The notes beneath the pieces are model-generated. The model saw only the letters and a program-made list of their open reading frames with translations, was not told where the DNA came from and made no database searches. This document shows, piece after piece, positions 1-6,789 of a stretch of DNA of 8,469 nucleotides; position 1 is the first letter of the stretch; every line of letters starts with the position of its first letter. Origin of the DNA: an uncultured Bacteroides sp. (GTDB taxonomy: Bacteria; Bacteroidota; Bacteroidia; Bacteroidales; Bacteroidaceae); assembly GCA_900557355.1 (NCBI GenBank), contig USSR01000279.1, positions 1-8,469 on the forward strand. Direction: 5' to 3'. The translations under genes and the position numbers were made by a program.

Positions 1-779
1 AAGAGATGAACCGTCAGATTACTGGGCGTATTGCTACCTACAATTTCTCTCCAACTCCTCTCTCTGAGAAAAATCTTCTTGAAGAAAAGGCTCACGGTAA
101 CATTTATGTAACAGGTAATACTGTTATTGATGCCCTTCATATGGTAGTAGATAGGCTCAAAAAAGATGAGCTTTTGGCAAAGAAGCAAGACGATATACTT
201 ATACATGCCGGTTATAATGTAACTCGTCTTACCGATTGCCGTAAACTTGTACTTATCACTGGGCACAGAAGAGAAAATTTTGGTGACGGATTCATTCGTA
301 TGGTTACTGCTATGAAAGATCTCTCTGAGAAGTATCCTGAGATTGATTTCGTATATCCTATGCATCTCAATCCTAACGTACGTAAGCCTATACACGAAGT
401 ATTTGGTGAGGAACTCACTCGGTCAAATTTCTTTTTCATCGAACCGCTACAGTATCTCGAGTTTGTATATCTCATGAGCAAAGCTGCTATTGTTCTCACT
501 GATTCAGGCGGAATTCAGGAAGAGGCTCCAGGACTTGGTAAACCGGTACTCGTAATGCGCGATACCACTGAACGTCCTGAAGCTCTAGCTTCTGGTACCG
601 TTCATCTTGTTGGTACAGATTACGACAAGATCATGAACGAGGTTAGCACTCTTCTTGATGATACAGTAGCATATGAAGCGATGAGTAAAGCCGTTAATCC
701 TTATGGTGACGGACAGGCTTGTCGCAGAATTGCAGACGTACTTGCAGACAAGGAGATTGAACGTTATGAAGTCTGCTAA
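1..779 (+). CDS. wecB: UDP-N-acetylglucosamine 2-epimerase (non-hydrolysing), 3' part
   Basis: This cytoplasmic enzyme interconverts UDP-GlcNAc and UDP-ManNAc, the first step toward UDP-ManNAcA. The gene is cut by the left window edge: the frame is open from base 1, and GAG at 3-5 precedes the ATG at 6, which aligns with an internal Met/Ala of the family (the PEE-x-NR-x-TG segment), so that ATG is not the start. About 110 N-terminal residues are probably missing compared with the usual length near 370-380. Counting from that Met, family motifs are TGNTVIDAL (36-44), ITGHRRENFGDGF (84-96, containing the conserved catalytic-region His), YPMHLNPNV (117-125) and the UDP-binding block LTDSGGIQEEAP (164-175) followed by MRDTTERPE (184-192). 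NPYGDGQAC near the C-terminus is also typical. The match to E. coli WecB is strong over the whole visible part. The next gene, 53 bases downstream, encodes the following pathway step. Confidence 0.96.
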   Translation, partial: EMNRQITGRIATYNFSPTPLSEKNLLEEKAHGNIYVTGNTVIDALHMVVDRLKKDELLAKKQDDILIHAGYNVTRLTDCRKLVLITGHRRENFGDGFIRMVTAMKDLSEKYPEIDFVYPMHLNPNVRKPIHEVFGEELTRSNFFFIEPLQYLEFVYLMSKAAIVLTDSGGIQEEAPGLGKPVLVMRDTTERPEALASGTVHLVGTDYDKIMNEVSTLLDDTVAYEAMSKAVNPYGDGQACRRIADVLADKEIERYEVC

Positions 780-832
780 TCTTATTCTAATAATAGAGAA
801 AACAAATAGAAAAAAATATTAAAATCAAACTT

Positions 833-2056
833 ATGATTAATGTAATAGGATTGGGGTATATCGGGCTTCCGACTGCCCTCATGATGGCTTCTCATGGGGT
901 TGAGGTCATTGGTACTGACTATAATAAGCAACTTGTTGAAACACTCAATGCAGGTCGTACTACTTTTAAAGAGAATGGTCTTGATGAACTTTTTCAAAGT
1001 GCTCTCAAAGCTGGCATTAAGTTTACTACAGAGTACCAGAAAACAGATATGTACATTGTGTCGGTTCCTACTCCATATGACAAATTTTCAAAGAAAGTTG
1101 ATGCTTGCTATGTAGTGGCTGCCGTTAAGGAAGTAATGAAAGTTTGTCCCAAGGGGGCAACCGTAGTTATTGAATCAACTGTTAGTCCTGGTACCATTGA
1201 TCGTTATGTACGCCCAGTTATTGAAGAAAATGGGTTTAATATAGGTGAAGATATTAACCTTGTACATGCTCCTGAACGTATTATTCCTGGTAATATGGTT
1301 TACGAACTTCTTCATAATAATCGCACTGTTGGTGCAGATTCTCACGAAATTGGTGAAAAAGTAAAAAAGTATTATGCGAGCTTCTGTCAAGGTGATATTG
1401 TTGTTACTGATATTCGTACAGCGGAGATGACTAAAGTCGTTGAAAATACTTTTCGTGCTGTCAACATCGCTTTTGCTAATGAGCTTGCACGGATATGTCG
1501 TCATGATAATATGGACGTTTACGAGATCATTCGTATCTGTAATATGCACCCTCGCGTAAATATTCTTCAACCAGGTCCTGGTGTAGGTGGACATTGTATC
1601 TCTGTTGATCCTTGGTTTCTTGTTGGAGACTATCCGCAACTTGCTAAAGTTATTGACGAATCTATGAAGACTAACGATTCACAGCCTACTTTCGTCTTAA
1701 ATCGCATCTATGAGATTATGAAAGAGAATGGTATTACTGATAATCGTAAGGTAGGTCTTTATGGCCTCACTTATAAAGAGAATGTTGATGATTATCGTGA
1801 GTCACCTGCTCTTCAAATGTTAGAGGCTCAGGAACGTCATCTTGCACGTCCACTTCGTTGTTATGATCCGTTCCTTGAGAACCATAAGATTGCTGATAAC
1901 CAATACAGTAATTTTGATGAGTTTTTGGATGATATAGAGATGGTAGTTATTCTTGTTAAGCATGACCACATCAAGCAAAACTGGGGCAAACTCAAAGGTA
2001 AAGTTATCTTTGACTGCTGTAATATTTGTCCGTTGGAGGGAGTATATCATATTTAA
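833..2056 (+). CDS. wecC: UDP-N-acetyl-D-mannosamine dehydrogenase
   Basis: This enzyme oxidises UDP-ManNAc to UDP-N-acetylmannosaminuronic acid using two NAD+, supplying an acidic sugar for the polysaccharide. The 407-residue protein has the full three-part UDP-glucose/GDP-mannose dehydrogenase architecture. The N-terminal Rossmann motif is GLGYIGLP (6-13). The segment STVSPGT (115-121) and the loop APERIIPGN (146-154) are typical of the ManNAc branch. Lys201 and Asn205 lie in the central helix, and GPGVGGHC (248-255) carries the catalytic Cys255. The C-terminal UDP-binding domain starts near GLTYKENVDDYRESPA (311-326). Length and motifs look complete. The ATG at 833 puts the Rossmann strand at residue 2, as in relatives; the upstream sequence is A-rich with no Shine-Dalgarno. 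All 17 arginine codons are CGN (12 CGT), unlike the genes after 2572. Assignment to ManNAc rather than another UDP-hexose rests on the adjoining epimerase gene and the motif style. Confidence 0.95.
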   Translation: MINVIGLGYIGLPTALMMASHGVEVIGTDYNKQLVETLNAGRTTFKENGLDELFQSALKAGIKFTTEYQKTDMYIVSVPTPYDKFSKKVDACYVVAAVKEVMKVCPKGATVVIESTVSPGTIDRYVRPVIEENGFNIGEDINLVHAPERIIPGNMVYELLHNNRTVGADSHEIGEKVKKYYASFCQGDIVVTDIRTAEMTKVVENTFRAVNIAFANELARICRHDNMDVYEIIRICNMHPRVNILQPGPGVGGHCISVDPWFLVGDYPQLAKVIDESMKTNDSQPTFVLNRIYEIMKENGITDNRKVGLYGLTYKENVDDYRESPALQMLEAQERHLARPLRCYDPFLENHKIADNQYSNFDEFLDDIEMVVILVKHDHIKQNWGKLKGKVIFDCCNICPLEGVYHI

Positions 2057-2098
2057 TTTAGGCTTAAGTATGTGTATAGGTGAGACGCAGGTCTATAG

Positions 2099-2281
2099 TT
2101 CAATATCATCCGCACTTTAATATTTATCGAATCAAACAATGTGAACTACAGTTATAAAGAAATATTAAGCGGTGATGGTATTGACTCCTAACCTAAGGCA
2201 TTTCTAGCATAAAAAGCAATTATAAATATTAAGATTGAAATTATCAATGATGGCAAGTCGCTGATAATTAGGAAAAAGTAA
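2099..2281 (+). pseudogene. Possible decayed coding fragment with two in-frame stops
   Basis: Reading in one frame from 2099 to the TAA at 2279-2281 gives about 60 codons of protein-like sequence, interrupted by TAA at 2189-2191 and TAA at 2210-2212. Recognisable pieces are NYSYKEILSGDGID (coded from 2144), PKAFLA (2192-2209) and a last piece that includes KIEIINDGKSLIIRKK (2231-2278). The composition looks like a real protein with alternating Lys/Ile/Glu, but AT-rich noncoding DNA can mimic this. No family is recognised. It might be a remnant of a gene lost when the neighbouring module was exchanged. Confidence is low because no homologue can be checked here. Confidence 0.25.
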
Positions 2282-2361
2282 TGGAGTGCTTACTATTTGC
2301 TGAATGCATGATAATTAAGCTCCTAGTGAATATAGATATGTTCTATTCGTTGTATTGTTAA

Positions 2362-2505
2362 AAGGTCTTTAATATAGAAGAACAAAGAAAAGATGTGCTA
2401 TGGGAGTGGCTTGATATGTATGATGAAGATGAAATTGAAGATAAATATATAAAATACAACTTAACGATTAAAAACAATGAATCAAATGAACAAAGATTAG
2501 CCTAA
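2362..2505 (+). pseudogene. Open, acidic coding fragment of unknown origin, possibly the 3' end of a lost gene
   Basis: The frame is open for 47 codons between TAA at 2359-2361 and TAA at 2503-2505. The peptide is strongly charged: EEQRKDVLWEWLDMYDEDE is followed by IEDKYIKYN and ends NNESNEQRLA. Two Trp residues flanked by acidic residues and a hydrophilic tail look like a natural C-terminus rather than chance translation. The first ATG in frame is at 2416 and would give only 29 residues; GTG at 2395 would give 36. There is no obvious ribosome-binding context for either. The same frame is also open from ATG 2281 to the TAA at 2359, so one stop codon separates two pieces. I do not recognise the family. 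It could be a remnant, a tiny real gene or chance. Confidence 0.3.
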
Positions 2506-2544
2506 TCATATTAATCTGTTTAATGACGATTTACATTAGGGTGT

Positions 2545-2587
2545 AAACCAATAATTTACTAAGTATTTATAATGGAAACCAATAATT
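2545..2587. repeat. 12-base direct repeat flanking the wzx start codon
   Basis: AAACCAATAATT occurs exactly at 2545-2556 and again at 2576-2587, 31 bases apart start to start. The second copy lies inside the coding sequence, spanning codons 2-6 of the flippase gene, while the first is in the gene-free stretch. The intervening 19 bases carry the start codon and its A/T-rich leader. It could be a short duplication or recombination footprint at the module border, or chance in AT-rich DNA. Confidence 0.6.
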
Positions 2588-4041
2588 CCCGACAAGCGGC
2601 ATGGGTAGCAATGGGAAGCCTTTTCTCGTTTGGCTTCTCGATAGTGAGTTCCATGATATTAAGTCGCTACTTTGATAAGGCTGATTATGGAACTTACAAA
2701 CAGGTGATGTATGTTTACAATACTTTGCTTACTGTATTTACCCTTGGTTTGCCTAAGGCATATTCTTACTTTTTACCCAGGGTTAACCCCCAAGAGGCAA
2801 AGGACTTAATAAATAAAATAACCCGTCTGTTTTTTCTTTTAGGAGGGGTATTTTCCATTCTATTGTTTTTGGGGGCTTCTTTAATAGCTCAATTCCTCAA
2901 AAATCCGGATTTGGAAATTGCCTTACGCTATTTTTCACTAGTTCCGTTTTTGATGTTACCTACAATGGGGTTAGAAGGAATACTCTCTACCTATAAGAAA
3001 ACAAAGTTCTTAGCTGGTTATACAATCACGACAAGATTATTTATGTTGTGTTGTGTTGCACTCCCAGTAATGATATTTAATCTGGATTATATAGGAGCTA
3101 TTATTGGCTTTGTTATAGCTTCTATATTCAGTGCATTTTTGGCCCTATATCTGAAGGTTTATCCAGTTAGGAATAACATTAAAAATCGTACACAAACATC
3201 ATATAAGGAGATATTTCAGTTTTCATTGCCTCTCATGTATGCGAGCCTGTGGGGCGTATTAATGAGTTCTGCGGATCAGTTTTTCATAAGTAGATTTTTT
3301 GGGTTAGAGGTTTTTGCGGATTTTTCAAATGGTTCTATGGAACTACCATTTGTAGGTATGATAGTAGGAGCATGCTCTACTGTTTTGTCTCCTATTTTCT
3401 CTCGAATGTCGCATGAGAAAGTTAACTTATATGAGCAATCATATCCACTTTGGAAGAGTGTTTACCAAAAAACAGCATTACTGATCTACCCAATTGTCGT
3501 TTATTGTTGGGTGTTCGCTGATGTAATAATGGTTGCACTTTATGGAGAAAAATACGAAACGTCTCAGACGTTTTTCAAAATCAAAGTACTTACCTATATT
3601 TTTTCATTGATAATATTCGCTCCATTCTTAATAAATACAGGGAAGGTTAAATTCTATGCTCGAGTAACTGTTATATTTGCCATTTTAGTGTGGCCAATGG
3701 AATATGTAAGCTTATTATTGACGAATTCACCCTATTCTATTTCAATAGTGTCATTATTATTGCATGTTGCAAGGATCTTTGTTTTCTTGATTGTTATTGC
3801 AAAGATGTTTCAGGTCAAGTTATATGAATTATTCCCATTATCACTGATAGGAAAGATTATTATACCATCATTTGTCATTTTGTATGCGGAGAGAATCCTA
3901 CTAAATTATTGTCATATAGAATCTCCGTTCTTGGTTTTATCCATTAGTCTTATTGTTTATGTAATAGTCTATTGTGTATATTCAGTAATTGCTAAATTGG
4001 ATTATTTATCAATTGTAAAACCACTAATTTCAAGAGAATGA
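2572..4041 (+). CDS. wzx: Wzx-type polysaccharide repeat-unit flippase
   Basis: The 489-residue protein is an integral inner-membrane transporter of the MOP/polysaccharide-synthesis (PST) superfamily, expected to flip the undecaprenyl-linked repeat unit to the periplasmic face. Hydrophobic segments run throughout, consistent with 12-14 helices, for example near residues 12-30, 48-66, 86-108, 119-137, 155-170, 173-194, 215-231, 256-276, 302-322, 338-355, 363-384, 388-411, 423-439 and 452-474. The N-terminal pattern, a short polar head then a first helix ending in ILSRYFDKADYGTYKQ (29-44), is typical of this family. The loop ADQFFISRFFG (234-244) after the half-way point matches the second-half repeat start. 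Length is usual. The ATG at 2572 has an A/T-rich leader and no Shine-Dalgarno. The last four bases overlap the next start (ATGA), suggesting translational coupling. Arginine codons include 7 AGA/AGG of 14, unlike wecC. Substrate specificity cannot be read from sequence. Confidence 0.9.
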   Translation: METNNSRQAAWVAMGSLFSFGFSIVSSMILSRYFDKADYGTYKQVMYVYNTLLTVFTLGLPKAYSYFLPRVNPQEAKDLINKITRLFFLLGGVFSILLFLGASLIAQFLKNPDLEIALRYFSLVPFLMLPTMGLEGILSTYKKTKFLAGYTITTRLFMLCCVALPVMIFNLDYIGAIIGFVIASIFSAFLALYLKVYPVRNNIKNRTQTSYKEIFQFSLPLMYASLWGVLMSSADQFFISRFFGLEVFADFSNGSMELPFVGMIVGACSTVLSPIFSRMSHEKVNLYEQSYPLWKSVYQKTALLIYPIVVYCWVFADVIMVALYGEKYETSQTFFKIKVLTYIFSLIIFAPFLINTGKVKFYARVTVIFAILVWPMEYVSLLLTNSPYSISIVSLLLHVARIFVFLIVIAKMFQVKLYELFPLSLIGKIIIPSFVILYAERILLNYCHIESPFLVLSISLIVYVIVYCVYSVIAKLDYLSIVKPLISRE

Positions 4042-4643
4042 AATACTTTTTAAAAGTAGCTGTTGGCTGTATTATACCATTTTTTAATGAGTGGAGGAAA
4101 TTTAGATCATCTACAATACTTCCAAATAAGTACTCAGGTTATCTAAAATTTCGGTTGGGCATTAATAAACTCTATTGGCCTAAGGACAAGACTTGCTTGG
4201 TTACACATCCTAGAAAGATTTACGTAGGTATAAACAGTAAGATTGGACGACCTGGTAGTTATATTTCAGGAGCAGGAGGTGTGTGGATAGGAGATTATGT
4301 GCGTTTTGGTCCTAATGTAGGAATTCTTAGTGTCAATCATGATCTTTATGAAAGAGATAAAGCTGTGGGTAATCCAATTAAAATTGGTGATTATTGTTGG
4401 ATAGGGATGAATGCCCTAGTCTTAGCCGGTGTAGAATTGGGACCTTCTACTATTGTGGGAGGGGGAAGTATTGTAACGAAATCATTTCCAGATGGTTACT
4501 GCGTGATTGCAGGTAATCCAGCAAAAGTCATTAAGTATCTTGATAAGGAAAGGGTTAAATTACCCAAACATCCAGAATATTATGGATATATTCCCAAAGA
4601 ACAATTTGAAAAGGTAAGGTCAAAGTATATAGATTTATATTAA
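4038..4643 (+). CDS. Left-handed beta-helix (hexapeptide-repeat) O-acyltransferase
   Basis: This is probably an acetyl-CoA-dependent O-acetyltransferase that decorates a sugar of the repeat unit, acting in the cytoplasm. The 201-residue protein has a roughly 60-residue N-terminal part with a short hydrophobic patch (residues 4-16), then imperfect hexapeptide coils from about 60 to 165, for example VWIGDYVRFGPNVGI (82-96), IKIGDYCWIGMNALVLAGVE (115-134) and STIVGGGSIVTKSF (137-150). The loop SVNHDLYERD (98-107) carries the likely catalytic His101, and GNPAKVIK (159-166) is the usual terminal signature of the WcaF/NodL/LacA-like class. A 35-residue hydrophilic tail follows. The start is fixed by the ATGA overlap with the flippase stop. 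The next gene begins 9 bases on. The acyl group and target sugar are unknown; acetyl is the default inference. Six of nine Arg codons are AGA/AGG. Confidence 0.88.
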   Translation: MKYFLKVAVGCIIPFFNEWRKFRSSTILPNKYSGYLKFRLGINKLYWPKDKTCLVTHPRKIYVGINSKIGRPGSYISGAGGVWIGDYVRFGPNVGILSVNHDLYERDKAVGNPIKIGDYCWIGMNALVLAGVELGPSTIVGGGSIVTKSFPDGYCVIAGNPAKVIKYLDKERVKLPKHPEYYGYIPKEQFEKVRSKYIDLY

Positions 4644-4652
4644 TAAATAACC

Positions 4653-5633
4653 ATGTTGAAATCAATTCGTCACTATTTCGGAAAGAGATATAATTTACTT
4701 CGTTATTTGCGTGTAGAATTTAATTTCTTATTAAAGACATTGGGAACGTGTGATACTATAAAGTCCCAAAATAAAGTTCGTGAACAATTAATCATGCAAA
4801 GTCATGTCATAGAGAAAGGGCTTTCACTTAAGGATGTGAATCTTGGTTTTGGTGTGCCCAAAATATTAAGTTTATTAAAACAGTTATGTACATATACTGC
4901 ATGGTATGATGATCAGGAGACGTTAATATTTGTGCTGTCAGTTATTGATGCATATATTGAGTATCATAAGCAGCATAATACTGAGGTTAATACTGAAATC
5001 TTAGAACTGTACTCAGAATTATCACAGAAGATTAAAACACGTGAAGGCTATGAGAACCTCAATGGTGGTACTATTCAACTCACTAAGCAACAAGTACTTG
5101 ACTCTATTAATTGGGGGTTTGAAAAATTTGCAAGAAGTCGCCACAGCCAACGTCAGTTTACTGGAGCCCCGGTTGATAAATCTATTCTTGAAAAAGCTTT
5201 TCAAATAGCAGAGACTACCCCATCTGCGTGTAATCGCCAACCATGGCATAGTTTCGTATTTACTAAGAAGGAAAATATTATTCATATTCTTGATATTCAA
5301 GGGGGTGCTCGCCAATTTAAGAATGATGTGGCAGCTTTGATAGTTGTTACTGCTACCCCTAATGCGTTCTATGGTCAGGAATATCATCAGCATTTTGTAA
5401 ATGGTGGTCTTTACGCCATGAATCTTCTTTACGCACTGCATTCTCAAGGACTAGGCGCAGTTCCTTTGAATGGAGGTATTGATTATTATCAAGCTATACA
5501 GATAATGAGAATGTGTGGAAATGCAGACCAATATGAATTGATAATGCTTATAGCGGTTGGACAAATGCCAGATTCTTTTTCTGTTGCTAAGTCTGCACGT
5601 ATTAAATATTCAAAATATACACAATTCGATTGA
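4653..5633 (+). CDS. Nitroreductase-family flavoprotein with an extra N-terminal domain
   Basis: The C-terminal part (about 155-326) is a nitroreductase fold, a flavin (FMN) oxidoreductase. Visible family marks are the phosphate-binding SRHSQRQF (162-169), TPSACNRQPWHSFVF (189-203) and the C-terminal LIAVGQMPDS (299-308). The first 150 residues or so are not part of the core family. They are rich in helices and hold HVIEKGLSLKDVNLGFG (51-67), which looks conserved and may be a functional or substrate-binding element. The total of 326 residues is well above the roughly 170-220 of a plain nitroreductase. No membrane segment or signal peptide is evident, so it is probably cytoplasmic. The gene lies between the acyltransferase and the pyruvyl transferase, with 2 bases to the latter's ATG, so it is probably co-expressed. 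A role in the pathway (reduction or oxidation of a sugar, lipid or cofactor) is inference; the substrate is unknown. The family call is firm, the function open. Confidence 0.87.
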   Translation: MLKSIRHYFGKRYNLLRYLRVEFNFLLKTLGTCDTIKSQNKVREQLIMQSHVIEKGLSLKDVNLGFGVPKILSLLKQLCTYTAWYDDQETLIFVLSVIDAYIEYHKQHNTEVNTEILELYSELSQKIKTREGYENLNGGTIQLTKQQVLDSINWGFEKFARSRHSQRQFTGAPVDKSILEKAFQIAETTPSACNRQPWHSFVFTKKENIIHILDIQGGARQFKNDVAALIVVTATPNAFYGQEYHQHFVNGGLYAMNLLYALHSQGLGAVPLNGGIDYYQAIQIMRMCGNADQYELIMLIAVGQMPDSFSVAKSARIKYSKYTQFD

Positions 5634-5635
5634 TT

Positions 5636-6784
5636 ATGAAAATTGGTATATTAACATTTCACCGTAGCATTAATTACGGTGCCTTCATGCAATGCTACGC
5701 ACTTTCTCATGAACTGATGGTGAGGTATCCACAGCATCAGGTAGATGTGATCGATTTTGAATATCTTCATAAGCATAATAGCTACCGAGCAGCAATGAGG
5801 CAGTTCCCATTTGGTATAGAATATTATTTCTGCTACAATAGATTTCAGTCAGACTTAAAACGGTTACCATTATCAAGTAAGTCTTTTATTACGGATAGGA
5901 CGGATGAGTTATGTGACTATATTGACAAGCATTATGATATTGTCATAGTTGGCAGTGATGCAGTATGGACTTACCAAGGAAAAATGCCAGTTGATAATCC
6001 TTATTGGCTGTTTGGCAATAAGCTTAGGCTTGTTATTAAGATGAGTTATGCAGCTTCAGCTTTTTCAAGTCGATTTGATGAGATTCCTCTTGAAGAACGT
6101 GAGCTAATAAAAAATAGATTATCAGAGTTTTATTACATTGGTGTTCGTGATGAAGTAACAAAGAGTTTTGTTGAGAGTTTGGAGTTAGGTATAACAGTCT
6201 ATTTGAATCATGATCCAACCATCTTCTTACAGCCAGCAACTGATGTCAAGATTGCAAAAATGACTCTTCGTAAAAATTTCGTATTCAATAATAAAGAGAG
6301 TGTGTCCTTTATGACACGTGAACTACCGAAGATAGATAAACTGCGAGGAGAATTAGCAGAACAGTATAATCTACTGCACTTCTATAGACGAGACAGATAC
6401 AAGGCAGACTTACTTGATAATCGTTGCCGATTTATGAATAATGTATCTCCATATGAATGGTATAATTTGTATGGACAGATGAAGTTGAATATCACAAACT
6501 TCTTTCATGGCGCTTGTTTGGGTATTATTAATCATGTCCCTACAATAGTTGTGGATGATTTTGAGCAGTCATACATGAGTAAGTATGCTCAATTAATGAC
6601 TGATCTAAAGTTAACTGATAGACTTTTTTATAAGAAAGATTTCCAATATGAAAAGTTTATTGAAGCAGTTAATTATTGTCTTACTCACAGAGAAGAAGAG
6701 TCTCAGCGCTTAGCTATTGCTATTGATAAGGAGCGTGTCAAATCTCAATCTTTTTTCTTGGCTTTAGATAATATATTAAAATAA
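5636..6784 (+). CDS. Polysaccharide pyruvyl transferase family protein
   Basis: Members of this family transfer pyruvate from phosphoenolpyruvate to a sugar, forming a ketal that adds negative charge; some relatives may act differently. The 382-residue protein starts with a Rossmann-like strand and NYGAFMQCYAL (13-23), the family's typical N-terminal loop. It continues with DIVIVGSDAVW (101-111), SYAASAF (137-143), the helix IGVRDEVTKSFV (168-179) and the strand-loop NHDPTIFL (191-198). The C-terminal half holds the conserved NITNFFHGACLGI (285-297) with His291, a hallmark of the fold. Length is typical. I chose ATG at 5636, two bases after the previous stop, over an in-frame TTG at 5630 that would add only Met-Ile and overlap the upstream gene. 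The next gene begins 5 bases after the stop. The acceptor sugar is unknown. Together with ManNAcA and acetylation it points to a strongly acidic polymer. Confidence 0.88.
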   Translation: MKIGILTFHRSINYGAFMQCYALSHELMVRYPQHQVDVIDFEYLHKHNSYRAAMRQFPFGIEYYFCYNRFQSDLKRLPLSSKSFITDRTDELCDYIDKHYDIVIVGSDAVWTYQGKMPVDNPYWLFGNKLRLVIKMSYAASAFSSRFDEIPLEERELIKNRLSEFYYIGVRDEVTKSFVESLELGITVYLNHDPTIFLQPATDVKIAKMTLRKNFVFNNKESVSFMTRELPKIDKLRGELAEQYNLLHFYRRDRYKADLLDNRCRFMNNVSPYEWYNLYGQMKLNITNFFHGACLGIINHVPTIVVDDFEQSYMSKYAQLMTDLKLTDRLFYKKDFQYEKFIEAVNYCLTHREEESQRLAIAIDKERVKSQSFFLALDNILK

Positions 6785-6789
6785 TAGAT

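Larger units (their letters stand above)
2057..2571. other. Gene-free stretch between the two modules
   Basis: No intact gene is visible in these 515 bases on either strand. The stretch is AT-rich and has frequent stops, with protein-like fragments in two forward frames (annotated separately) and a 12-base direct repeat at its right end. I searched for the Bacteroidota promoter pattern (TTTG near -33 and TAnnTTTG near -7). The only TTTG is in TACTATTTG (2291-2299), which has one base too many between TA and TTTG and no matching upstream box, so no promoter is called. A promoter for the downstream operon would nevertheless most plausibly lie here. Weak inverted repeats occur at 2075-2097 and 2283-2323, neither followed by a T-run, so no terminator is called. 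The stretch separates genes with clearly different arginine codon preferences. Confidence 0.7.

Noticed and set aside
766..822. 18-codon frame starting inside the wecB end (MKSANLILIIEKTNRKKY)
   Set aside because: It is too short and out of frame with wecB, and it ends before wecC in AT-rich spacer, so chance explains it.
1175..1639. 154-codon open frame on the minus strand
   Set aside because: It lies entirely within wecC, whose plus-strand motifs are unmistakable. The antisense product shows no recognisable family; it is a codon-bias shadow.
2075..2097. Inverted repeat TATAG...CTATA after wecC, considered as a terminator
   Set aside because: The stem is only 5 bases (with a competing 4-base inner AGAC/GTCT stem) and no T-run follows, so it is too weak to call.
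2291..2299. TACTATTTG as a Bacteroidota -7 promoter element
   Set aside because: There are three rather than two bases between TA and TTTG, and no TTTG/TTG box lies at the expected distance upstream.
2283..2323. Inverted repeat GGAG-TG-CTTA / TAAGCTCC with a 23-base loop
   Set aside because: The stem has a 2-base bulge, a long loop and no T-run. It could be chance in AT-rich DNA, so it is not called as a terminator or riboswitch.
5630..5635. TTG start for the pyruvyl transferase gene
   Set aside because: ATG at 5636 is in frame, avoids overlapping the upstream stop, and places the first beta-strand at the expected position. The TTG would add only two residues.
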